A DNA stretch of 10,898 nt from Chthoniobacter flavus (GTDB lineage Bacteria; Verrucomicrobiota; Verrucomicrobiia; Chthoniobacterales; Terrimicrobiaceae): the NCBI GenBank assembly GCA_945903555.1, contig CAMDOJ010000051.1, positions 1 to 10,898 on the forward strand. Direction: 5' to 3'. The notes beneath the pieces are model-generated. The model made no database searches. It was not told the origin of the DNA and worked only from the letters and a program-made list of their open reading frames with translations. This document shows positions 5,163 through 10,898 of this stretch, one piece after another. How positions within the stretch are numbered: the first letter of the stretch is position 1; each line of letters opens with the position of its first letter. The position numbers were made by a program, and so were the translations under genes.

Positions 5163-6749
5163 ATGGAAAACGAAAAAATTGCACAACCGAACGAGGTAAT
5201 GAACGGCGATGAAGCGGCAGTCTTCCTCAAGATGCCCAAATCCACATTGCTCAAACTTTGCACTGAAAACCAATTACCCGGCGTCAAGGTCGGTCGCCAA
5301 TGGAGATTTCACCGCGATGCCCTCGAAAAATGGAGCGCTGCCAAAAATGGAGACAATGCTGTCGAAACCCCATCCGAATCCGTTGACTTCTCGCAGAGTT
5401 TGACCAAAGCCGTTGCCACCGTGAACCGCTCCATCAAACCTGTCGTTGAAGAATTTGCAGGATCAGTTGGAGGCAATGAGTATGAAACCACTGGCGAAGT
5501 GCGCGAACTGGATGAACACCCTAAAACCATAACGCCCAAAGGTGACAAAAAGAACTCGCCTTCAGCGCTCGATTTGATGGCACAAATTTCGGAAAAAACT
5601 CAAGGTCGCCGTCCTGGTCGCCCAGCAAAAGCGAAACTTGCTCCGGTTGAAGAACAACAAACGCGTGAAAAACGTAGCGAACTGATACGCGAGACATTCC
5701 GTGACACTTCTCCAGATAGCGATGCCGTGGAGATTTCTAGGCCTTACACCAAGCCTGTTCCAGGTTCGCTCTCCGGCCTGTCGCCAAACCAAAAAAACAG
5801 CCACCAATCCAGTCTCTTCAAAAAGCTCGCCTACACTGTGCTAGCCGTTGGGTTAATCGCCCTAGCTGCCATGGGAATTAAGAGCCTACTTATCCCCATC
5901 TCACTTTTGGATTCGCTGACGACTCCTGTGGCTTCCAATCTTCCAAAGCTGCCTCCACTTCCAGAATTCCCACTTGTTTACAAGCATAACGACCCTGAAG
6001 AAATTACTCCCGAAAGCGTAGTACAACCAGAAAAAGTGAACCGCCCAATACAAGCGGTGTCATCACCCGTGATTCAACCCACACCTGTTGCACAACCTTC
6101 GCCTGTCGTGGCTGCGGTTAACCCCAATCCTGTTCCCGCCGCTCCAACTCCTGCCCCTGCTGCCCCTGCTCTTCAGCCAACGACCGCTACTGCGATGACG
6201 GCACCGGCAACGGCGTCCCTCGCGGCCCAAGCAGTTCAAGAGGTCGCTGTACAGTCGAGCTTACCCATCGCTCCACCAACTGCGGACAAAGGACTGGAAG
6301 CCATCAACCGTATTCGCCCCGAGCTTGATCAACTCCCAGGGTGTATCGTTTACAGCAGCAAAAATGAAATTCGCATCATGTTCCAAGAGGGTATTTTTCC
6401 TGACGGCGGGGTGAAAATCGGCAAAACAGGGAAGTCCAAGCTGACTGAAGTCGCAGAATACCTCGCCAAGAATGCTACTGACTTCTGGTTGATCATCGAA
6501 GGCCAGACAAATACTCAACCCACCCGTTCCGGTGACAACTACACGCTCGGCATAAACCGGGCTTTAGCAGCAATGGAAGTCGTCCGCACATCGGCCAAAT
6601 TCCCGACCCAAAGATTGATGGCAAGTTCGGCAGGCGGAAGTCAGCCCCCCTTTGCCGTATCCATCCCCGGCGCGGAGAAACAAAATCGCACCGTCGTATT
6701 TCGCCTAGTCCCGAAAGCAGGCGACACGCCCGCCAGTCAAGAGCCGTAA
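5163..6749 (+). CDS. Membrane protein with excisionase-type HTH and OmpA-like domain
   Basis: 528 aa; function unknown. Residues 13-58 (MNGDEAAVFLKMPKSTLLKL... ending GRQWRFHRDALEKW) match the excisionase/MerR-like HTH family, with the typical wing phrase VKVGRQWRFHRDAL. A charged, low-complexity stretch follows, containing an AT-hook-like core GRRPGRPAKAK (148-158). One hydrophobic segment at about 222-247 is flanked by lysines, so the N-terminus should be cytoplasmic (positive-inside). Next comes a Pro/Ala/Val-rich linker (about 257-372) and an OmpA/MotB-like domain (about 393-516): IIEGQTN (444-450), GINRALAAMEVV (463-474) and a final NRTVVFRLVP (508-517). In this domain the peptidoglycan-contacting Arg is present (R466), but the usual Asp of GHTD is Asn (N450). 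The design suggests a protein that holds DNA on the inside and cell wall on the outside; that role is inference. It stands alone, with a long upstream region and repeat copy 2 downstream. Confidence 0.85.
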   Translation: MENEKIAQPNEVMNGDEAAVFLKMPKSTLLKLCTENQLPGVKVGRQWRFHRDALEKWSAAKNGDNAVETPSESVDFSQSLTKAVATVNRSIKPVVEEFAGSVGGNEYETTGEVRELDEHPKTITPKGDKKNSPSALDLMAQISEKTQGRRPGRPAKAKLAPVEEQQTREKRSELIRETFRDTSPDSDAVEISRPYTKPVPGSLSGLSPNQKNSHQSSLFKKLAYTVLAVGLIALAAMGIKSLLIPISLLDSLTTPVASNLPKLPPLPEFPLVYKHNDPEEITPESVVQPEKVNRPIQAVSSPVIQPTPVAQPSPVVAAVNPNPVPAAPTPAPAAPALQPTTATAMTAPATASLAAQAVQEVAVQSSLPIAPPTADKGLEAINRIRPELDQLPGCIVYSSKNEIRIMFQEGIFPDGGVKIGKTGKSKLTEVAEYLAKNATDFWLIIEGQTNTQPTRSGDNYTLGINRALAAMEVVRTSAKFPTQRLMASSAGGSQPPFAVSIPGAEKQNRTVVFRLVPKAGDTPASQEP

Positions 6750-6784
6750 AACTAACGGCTGCGTGTTTCAGCAACAAAAGGGTC

Positions 6785-6974
6785 TAATACCACAAAGCAG
6801 CTTGCTTTTGGATTTTAGGAGAGGGGCACAGTGCGTCCGCCTGTGTGCGTTGGCGTGCTCCTTGGTTACTATGGGCAGGGTGCGAGCAAAGTAGGCCAGT
6901 CTCCACGCGACCGAGACGGCCATGGCCCCTTCTTTTGCGCTGCAAAGTCTAATTTCAAAGAGACAATGGTGTAA
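6785..6974 (+). repeat. Interspersed repeat, copy 2 (190 bp)
   Basis: Second member of the family seen at 357-544, same orientation, about 85% identical by eye. Imperfect terminal inverted repeat: TAATACCA (6785-6792) against TGGTGTAA (6967-6974, reverse complement TTACACCA). The internal hairpin is better than in copy 1: GGCCAGTCTC (6894-6903) pairs with GAGACGGCC (6913-6921) with one bulged A and a 9-nt loop. The copy is bounded by a perfect 13-bp direct repeat, TAATACCACAAAG, at 6785-6797 and 6972-6984. This is either a target duplication or the first bases of a second, lost unit. It starts 36 bp after the stop of the HTH-OmpA gene and lies between convergent genes, just as copy 1 does. 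Confidence 0.85.
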
Positions 6975-6977
6975 TAC

Positions 6978-7003
6978 CACAAAGAAGCCTCAAGATCTTT
7001 GTG
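6978..7003. terminator. Inverted repeat between convergent genes, possible weak terminator
   Basis: CACAAAGA (6978-6985) and TCTTTGTG (6996-7003) form a perfect 8-bp stem with a 10-nt loop. The left arm overlaps the 13-bp direct repeat at the edge of repeat copy 2. It lies 25 bp beyond the stop of the minus-strand gene at 7028. Neither side has a clear T-run (ACATTTTC on +), so termination is uncertain. Confidence 0.35.
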
Positions 7004-7027
7004 ACATTTTCAGAATCTGTTGCAGAT

Positions 7028-7729
7028 TTACCCACCCCATCGCCCCTTAGGGCTTAAAATAGGCGTCCAATTGCGGAGGTGACCATTTGAGTAATCGGTT
7101 TTTCCTATTGCCCCGATCATCCGCTTGCCCGTCGCCCTCCGCCAGAATTTGCTCATACTTTCCCCCGTGTGACAGCTCCAGCTTTTGATAAAGGCTTTGC
7201 GGTCAAAAATCCCGCGATGAAGAGATTTTAATTCGGTTTCGTGCAGCCAACATTTGGACCCACTGTCGATTTCATTGCTGTAATCAAACATCCAAGCCGC
7301 ACGATTGGAGTGCCCGTAATATTCCAAATTCGCAATCTTCACTCGTTCCCGAGGCTGACCATTATTGAGATAGCCAACCAGTTCGTTGGAACTCTCAAAC
7401 CAAATGAGTTTGACCCCGTATTTATCGCGAACAGAAGTGATGTTGCCAATGATATCGGATTTATCCTGACGCTGCCCACGTCGCACATAGGCGGGCTTAT
7501 AGACAAGCCAAGTGATCATGGCATTCGGGCCCTTCTGCTTCTGTATCTCCTGAATACGAACGCGTGCGGCGCGCACAAAATTCCCCCACCAGCGGTCGTG
7601 CGGTTCGGCTTTATATTTTTCCCACTCTTCGAGAGACGGCCCGCCGCTCACAAGAATGAATTCCTGCTGCACTTGAGCCCCCGCAGTCAGGATGCCAGCA
7701 ATGAAGAGAACAAAAAAATAGCGGATCAT
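7028..7729 (-). CDS. Secreted protein with caspase/CHAT-like (clan CD) His-Cys signature
   Basis: 233 aa from the ATG at 7729. This start is chosen because it gives a clear signal peptide (MIRYFFVLFIAGILTAGA, cleavage near residue 18-19). A longer frame back to 7900 would overlap thiL by over 130 bp and bury the signal. I do not recognise a named family. After strands such as NAMITWLVYKP (69-79) and VKLIWFESS (106-114), the protein has VKIANLEYYGHS (130-141, His140). About 45 residues later comes FIKSWSCHTGESMSKFWRR (180-198, Cys186), then RMIGAIGKTDYS (203-214). The order [hydrophobic strand]-GHS and [strand]-SCxTGE followed by a GAxG strand is what clan CD peptidases and CHAT/DUF4347-like domains show for the catalytic His and Cys. 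Peptidase activity is inference. It lies 37 bp after thiL and probably shares its operon. No Shine-Dalgarno is seen. Confidence 0.7.
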   Translation of the reverse strand: MIRYFFVLFIAGILTAGAQVQQEFILVSGGPSLEEWEKYKAEPHDRWWGNFVRAARVRIQEIQKQKGPNAMITWLVYKPAYVRRGQRQDKSDIIGNITSVRDKYGVKLIWFESSNELVGYLNNGQPRERVKIANLEYYGHSNRAAWMFDYSNEIDSGSKCWLHETELKSLHRGIFDRKAFIKSWSCHTGESMSKFWRRATGKRMIGAIGKTDYSNGHLRNWTPILSPKGRWGG

Positions 7730-7766
7730 GAAAAACTTTCGATTGGCGTTGTAAAATGAGGGGCAA

Positions 7767-8669
7767 TTAAAAATCTGAGGAACTTGATTTTTTAAAGTGA
7801 TCCCAGCCCCCTGGCCAGCCAGGCGGTGGATTTTGTGGGCTTGTGAGAGTTCCGATGCAGGTAAGTGGCGTTTTTGGAAACTCCTCAGCCCAGTGGTCAA
7901 TCAATCTAACCGCTTTTTTCGGCGACACGGCAAAAAGAAGCTCATAATCCTCGCCATCAGAAAGGGCTTGCTCAGTGCTGCACCCACGACGGCAGGGAAG
8001 ATCAGCGAGATTCACTTCAAAACCACAGCCACTCGCGCGGGCGAGGCGGGGAAGATCAGCCCCAAGACCGTCGCTGATATCCATCATGGCCGAGGGGCAA
8101 ATCTTTTCAGCCAACCAGCGCCCCTCCGCCAATCTCGGTACAAAATCCAAATGATGCCCAGCGATGGAACCACCCAATCGACCCGTCGTAAAAAGTTTGT
8201 CGCCTGGTCGCCCTCCCGAGCGTTTTATCAGCCGTTTTGCAGGCACGCAGCCCGTGAGAGTGATTGAGACAGCTATGCCACTCAGTTGTCGCGACATTTC
8301 GCCACCCGCAATAGTAACTCCGAATCGGCGCGCGGCTTTACCGAGTCCACGATAAAACTTTTTCCAATATCCAAAATCGAGATCTGGCGGAGAAAAGAAG
8401 GTAATGAGAGCTTGGGTGGGAACACCTCCCATCGCGGCAATGTCACTCAGCGGACGACAGAGCGCCTTCCATCCCACCCGAACGGGATCGTCGGATCGAA
8501 GAAAATGAACCCCCTCCGCAACACAGTCCGTTTTGAGAAGAAGTAACTGACCTTTCTTGGGCCTGCGAGTCGCCGCACAGTCGTCCCCAGGGCCAAGAGG
8601 CTGATCGATCGGCACGGGCACAAGCCGTAGTAACTCGGCTAGGAATTTATCTTCGTTGGAGATCTTCAT
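7767..8669 (-). CDS. thiL: Thiamine-monophosphate kinase
   Basis: Phosphorylates thiamine monophosphate with ATP to thiamine diphosphate, the last step of cofactor synthesis, in the cytoplasm. 300 aa from ATG 8669, slightly shorter than the usual 310-330. Family motifs in order: GPGDD (26-30), TDCVAEGVHF (47-56), LSDIAAMGG (74-82), AGGEMSR (121-127; often GGDTS), DISDGLGADL (197-206) and LSDGEDYELLF (236-246). These include the metal- and nucleotide-binding aspartates of the PurM/ThiL fold. The ATG overlaps the TGA stop of the protease gene upstream (ATGA at 8669-8666), arguing for this start and for coupled translation. An in-frame GTG at 8687 would add six residues inside the protease gene and is less likely. 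The C-terminal tail (FKKSSSSDF) is not conserved family sequence. No other thiamine genes are nearby. Confidence 0.95.
   Translation of the reverse strand: MKISNEDKFLAELLRLVPVPIDQPLGPGDDCAATRRPKKGQLLLLKTDCVAEGVHFLRSDDPVRVGWKALCRPLSDIAAMGGVPTQALITFFSPPDLDFGYWKKFYRGLGKAARRFGVTIAGGEMSRQLSGIAVSITLTGCVPAKRLIKRSGGRPGDKLFTTGRLGGSIAGHHLDFVPRLAEGRWLAEKICPSAMMDISDGLGADLPRLARASGCGFEVNLADLPCRRGCSTEQALSDGEDYELLFAVSPKKAVRLIDHWAEEFPKTPLTCIGTLTSPQNPPPGWPGGWDHFKKSSSSDF
8666..8669 (-). promoter_or_regulatory. ATGA stop-start overlap coupling the protease gene and thiL
   Basis: On the minus strand the protease ends ...GTC ATG AAA TGA and the ATG of thiL begins one base before that TGA. This is the standard geometry for translational coupling. 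Only a weak GGA lies upstream, so re-initiation is the likely way thiL is translated. Confidence 0.7.
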
Positions 8670-9454
8670 TTCATGACATCCGGCCACATGATCGTGCCAA
8701 AAATACTAATCGCATTAAAGGCAGCATGCATAGAGATGGCCGCCCAGAGTGACCCTGTATGCTCATAAAGCAGCGCGAGAGCGACAGCTAAAATGACCAA
8801 ACCCGGCAACGAGGGAATATGCCCGTGAATGAGGGCGAAAACAACGGCGCTCACGCCCATCGCTACATAGCGCCCGCCCAACTGGCGAACGATCCCATAG
8901 AGACACCCTCGAAAAATCAACTCCTCCGTGAGAGGCGCTGCAAAGACGGCGATGCCGATCACCGCGAGATAGGACTGCCATCCTTGAGCATTCATCAAAA
9001 ACGTCACGATCGGCTGAGGTTCCGCGCTGGGGCCCGCAAAGGTGTAACCAAGGAATTGCGCGGCGAAAATCGGGGGTAGAACAAGACCTACAGCGAGAAA
9101 GGTAGAAGGCAGCCCCCTCACCCACTTGCCAACCTGCAACCCGAAGGCCTCTATCAAATTCACATTTCGATACACCAGAAATCCCACCACAAAAAGAATG
9201 ATGGCACAGTAAAGAGTGAGGCTGCTCTTGATCGCCTTGAGATGGACTGGACTCGGCGCATTGCCAAAAGACGACGCCGCCATAAGAAGAAAAAACATCA
9301 CTATGGAAACGGTGAAGATCGACTCAGGCCAATGCCAGACTACCACAGGAAAACGGCTGGAATGGGATAGAGCTATTCTCAAAGACCGTCGAGCGATCAA
9401 AAGATAGGCCCCTACTGCCACGGCCATCCAGATGCTGTGCAAAAGATATTCCAT
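8666..9454 (-). CDS. CPBP/CAAX (ABI) family intramembrane metalloprotease
   Basis: 262 aa, integral inner-membrane protein with about seven or eight hydrophobic segments (for example 7-20, 46-61, 80-95, 116-136, 162-174, 196-209, 215-230, 236-254). All three signature motifs are present: EELIFRG at 177-183 (EExxxR with E177, E178, R182), FALIH at 206-210 (FxxxH) and HAAFN at 243-247 (HxxxN). This predicts a zinc-dependent protease of the Rce1-like fold. Bacterial members have varied roles, including peptide maturation and bacteriocin immunity, and the substrate cannot be told here. It is the first gene of a probable three-gene operon with thiL (4-bp overlap) and the secreted His/Cys protein. 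The link to a secreted peptidase-like partner is suggestive but unproven. Confidence 0.9.
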   Translation of the reverse strand: MEYLLHSIWMAVAVGAYLLIARRSLRIALSHSSRFPVVVWHWPESIFTVSIVMFFLLMAASSFGNAPSPVHLKAIKSSLTLYCAIILFVVGFLVYRNVNLIEAFGLQVGKWVRGLPSTFLAVGLVLPPIFAAQFLGYTFAGPSAEPQPIVTFLMNAQGWQSYLAVIGIAVFAAPLTEELIFRGCLYGIVRQLGGRYVAMGVSAVVFALIHGHIPSLPGLVILAVALALLYEHTGSLWAAISMHAAFNAISIFGTIMWPDVMK

Positions 9455-9590
9455 TTCCCAAGATTAATCACAGGCTGAAGGCGATTTTGCTAGCCCGATC
9501 AGTAATGTAAAATACGGAAATTGTTGTAGCGAATTCCCCCAACTCGCCGAGGGTTGATTTGAGAGAGAAATAAAGGCACGCTAGCCACAG
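9455..9590. promoter_or_regulatory. Divergent promoter region between the protease operon and trpD
   Basis: 136 bp must hold promoters in both directions. For the minus strand a fair candidate is TTTACA (9511-9506), 16 bp, CAAAAT (9489-9484), matching 5/6 and 4/6. For trpD there is only TAAAAT at 9508-9513 with a poor, 15-bp-spaced TTGCTA at 9487-9492. No attenuator-like leader peptide with tryptophan codons and no T-box-like structure is seen before trpD. Confidence 0.35.
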
Positions 9591-10622
9591 ATGGATTTGC
9601 GCAACCTCACCACACATCTCAATTCCGGCGGCGACCTCACAGCCGACGCGATCCGTTTATCTGGCGATTTTCTCTTGGATGAGAATTCGTCCGTCGAAGA
9701 CCGAGCGAACTTTTTACAGGCCCTTCATACCAAGGGCGAGACTCCCGAGGAAGTCAGCGGGTTTGTAGAAATGTTTCTCGAGCGTTCTGTGAAGCCGCCG
9801 TTTTCAGGGGACAACTGCCTAGATGTTTGTGGCACTGGAGGCGACCGGGCTGGATTTTTTAATATTTCCACCACCGTCATGTTTGTCGCTGCAGGCGCGG
9901 GCGTGCGCATCGTCAAACACGGAAATCGCGGTATCACCTCGAAATCCGGTGGCGCCGACGTCCTCGAAGCCCTTGGCATTCGTATTGATCTACCGCCGGA
10001 TGCGGCGGCATCCGCGCTCGACAAGGCAGGCTGCTGCTTCCTCTTTGCCCCTGCCTACCACCCCGCATTCCGTGCCGTGGGTCCGGTGCGACAAACTCTT
10101 GCGGCACGTGGATCCGCAAGCATTTTTAATATCATCGGCCCACTTTTAAATCCTGCCAGACCCTCATTCCAACTTGCAGGAGTCTATGATCCCACACTTC
10201 TACCCACTTACGCTGCTGTGTTTCAAAAACTCGGACGCCACCGCGCATGGGCCATTCACGGTACTGGCCCCGATGGCTTCCGCGTTGACGAAGTATCTCC
10301 ATTTGGAGCTACCCTTGTTCATTCCGTGAATGACGGTGTTTCGCAGCAATTTATTATCGATCCGAACGAGTTGAGTTTACCAAAAATGAGCCTATCGGAT
10401 CTTGCGGGCGGTGATGCCAAGACAAATGCCAAAATCCTGCGTGGCATTCTTGATGCCAGCATCCAAGGTCCACCAAGAGCCGTCGTGCAACTCAATGCCG
10501 CTGCCGCGATCTGCGCCGCAGGCAAGTCCACCGATATGAAGAAGGCATGGGATCAAGCTGGCGAATCCATCGATAACGGCCAAGCTTTGCGTTGCCTCGA
10601 AAGTCTTCGATCTTTCGCCTGA
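9591..10622 (+). CDS. trpD: Anthranilate phosphoribosyltransferase
   Basis: Transfers the phosphoribosyl group of PRPP to anthranilate, the second step of tryptophan synthesis, in the cytoplasm. 343 aa, full length. Motifs: PRPP-binding DVCGTGGD (78-85), FFNISTT (89-95), KHGNRGITSKSGGADVLEALG (109-129), LFAPAYHPA (151-159), FNIIGPLLNPARP (179-191) and the metal-binding DE pair in FRVDEVSP (230-237, D233/E234). Relative to the familiar E. coli form there are about three extra residues (ARGSASIFN in place of -RTLFN), and GITSKSGGAD replaces xVSSKSGSxD; the catalytic residues are kept. No other trp gene is in the window, so the pathway is split here. The double stop TGATAA at 10620-10625 is followed without a clear terminator by an IscA-like gene about 100 bp on. 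No Shine-Dalgarno is evident; AAAGG lies too far upstream (about 9573-9577). Confidence 0.95.
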   Translation: MDLRNLTTHLNSGGDLTADAIRLSGDFLLDENSSVEDRANFLQALHTKGETPEEVSGFVEMFLERSVKPPFSGDNCLDVCGTGGDRAGFFNISTTVMFVAAGAGVRIVKHGNRGITSKSGGADVLEALGIRIDLPPDAAASALDKAGCCFLFAPAYHPAFRAVGPVRQTLAARGSASIFNIIGPLLNPARPSFQLAGVYDPTLLPTYAAVFQKLGRHRAWAIHGTGPDGFRVDEVSPFGATLVHSVNDGVSQQFIIDPNELSLPKMSLSDLAGGDAKTNAKILRGILDASIQGPPRAVVQLNAAAAICAAGKSTDMKKAWDQAGESIDNGQALRCLESLRSFA

Positions 10623-10683
10623 TAAGTGAAAGTCCGTGAAATTTCCTCTAGGCAGGCTATAAGTAATCCATCCATGAATTTTT

Positions 10684-10715
10684 TACCGCTAAACGATCTA
10701 CATACCCAAGCGGTA
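10684..10715. promoter_or_regulatory. Inverted repeat just upstream of the IscA-like gene
   Basis: TACCGCT (10684-10690) and AGCGGTA (10709-10715) form a perfect 7-bp inverted repeat with an 18-nt spacer, ending 10 bp before the predicted start codon. It could be an operator or an mRNA hairpin controlling the Fe-S gene. It lacks a T-run, so it is not a good terminator for trpD. It does not resemble the known IscR sites I can recall. Confidence 0.35.
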
Positions 10716-10725
10716 TTCCCTTAAA

Positions 10726-10898
10726 ATGATGGAAGCTGTTCAATACCGGATCGGAAATGAAAAACTCATTCGCGTGCTTGATGGAGCCAGCGCACGCCTT
10801 TGCTCATTGCTCACCAAGCAAGGCCGCCCTGGCGGCGCTCTTCGCGTTGCGGTCATTGGCGGCGGATGCTCCGGCCTTCAATACAAAATGGATCTCGT
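10726..10898 (+). CDS. HesB/IscA/ErpA family Fe-S cluster carrier, 5' part (3' end outside window)
   Basis: A-type carrier that hands Fe-S clusters to target enzymes. Only 57 codons are visible before the window ends, about half of a usual 105-125 aa protein. The reading frame starts ATG ATG GAA (either Met possible) and gives MMEAVQYRIGNEKLIRVLDG, then ...LRVAVIGGGCSGLQYKMDL. The segment GGGCSGLQY is the family signature around the first of three cluster-binding cysteines; the C-terminal CxC pair would lie beyond the edge. Ahead of it, GASARLCSLLTKQGRPGGALRV fits the usual A-x-x-x-(L/I)-x-x-L-L-x(n)-LRV pattern. An inverted repeat sits just upstream. It is downstream of trpD in the same direction and could be read from the trpD transcript. 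IscA, SufA and ErpA cannot be told apart on this fragment. Confidence 0.88.
   Translation, partial: MMEAVQYRIGNEKLIRVLDGASARLCSLLTKQGRPGGALRVAVIGGGCSGLQYKMDL

Noticed and set aside
4999..5199. 66-codon + strand frame overlapping the start of the HTH-OmpA gene
   Set aside because: It is a basic, low-quality peptide in an AT-rich leader and overlaps a gene with clear domains.
6768..6980. 70-codon minus-strand frame within repeat copy 2
   Set aside because: It resembles parts of copy 1 in different frames only because the DNA is repeated. The frame is not maintained between copies, which argues for a non-coding element.
7730..7900. N-terminal extension of the secreted His/Cys protein (290-residue form)
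   Set aside because: It would overlap thiL by over 130 bp in another frame and place the signal peptide in the middle of the protein. The ATG at 7729 is far more sensible.
8670..8687. GTG start for thiL six codons upstream
   Set aside because: The ATG at 8669 gives the typical ATGA overlap with the upstream stop, and the added residues (MAGCHE) do not match the family.
9455..9590. Possible trp attenuator or T-box before trpD
   Set aside because: No short leader frame with Trp codons, no terminator/antiterminator pair and no T-box-like sequence could be found in these 136 bp.

Overview
The window reads as a chromosomal segment of a Gram-negative bacterium, most likely of the Verrucomicrobiota, perhaps the Opitutae. 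This lineage call is an inference. It rests on a eukaryote-like type II glutamine synthetase, an MGDG-synthase-like glycosyltransferase, an OmpA-type peptidoglycan-binding domain, start codons that lack clear Shine-Dalgarno sequences, and the overall feel of the proteins. No rRNA or other phylogenetic marker is present to settle it. I see no tRNA, rRNA, CRISPR array, transposase or phage gene.

Layout. (1) 1-351: the 3' end of nucleoside diphosphate kinase (+). (2) 357-612: a 188-bp interspersed repeat, a strong hairpin and a bidirectional terminator, lying between ndk and the convergent glnA. (3) 635-1654: type II glutamine synthetase (-), preceded by a very good sigma-54 promoter at 1747-1763. 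(4) 1814-4537 (-): an MGDG/diacylglycerol glycosyltransferase (GT28) abutting a GH1 beta-glycosidase with no gap, probably one operon. (5) 4538-5162: a 625-bp intergenic region that turns AT-rich towards the right and carries small palindromes but no credible gene. (6) 5163-6749 (+): an unusual membrane protein with an excisionase-type HTH at the N-terminus, one membrane segment, a Pro/Ala-rich linker and an OmpA-like C-terminus. (7) 6785-6974: a second copy of the same repeat, again between convergent genes. (8) 7028-9454 (-): an operon of a CPBP/CAAX membrane protease, thiL (coupled by an ATGA overlap) and a small secreted protein that looks like a caspase/CHAT-type (clan CD) fold with a His...Cys pair. 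(9) 9591-10622 (+): trpD. (10) 10726-10898 (+): the 5' end of an IscA/ErpA-type Fe-S carrier protein, cut by the window edge.

Most genes are housekeeping: nucleotide balance, ammonium assimilation, thiamine diphosphate, tryptophan, Fe-S clusters. The parts that deserve attention are the HTH-TM-OmpA protein, which could tie DNA to the cell wall; the GT28-GH1 pair, which could make and remodel glycolipids; the sigma-54 control of glnA; the secreted His/Cys protein; and the 188-190 bp repeat family placed just behind stop codons.
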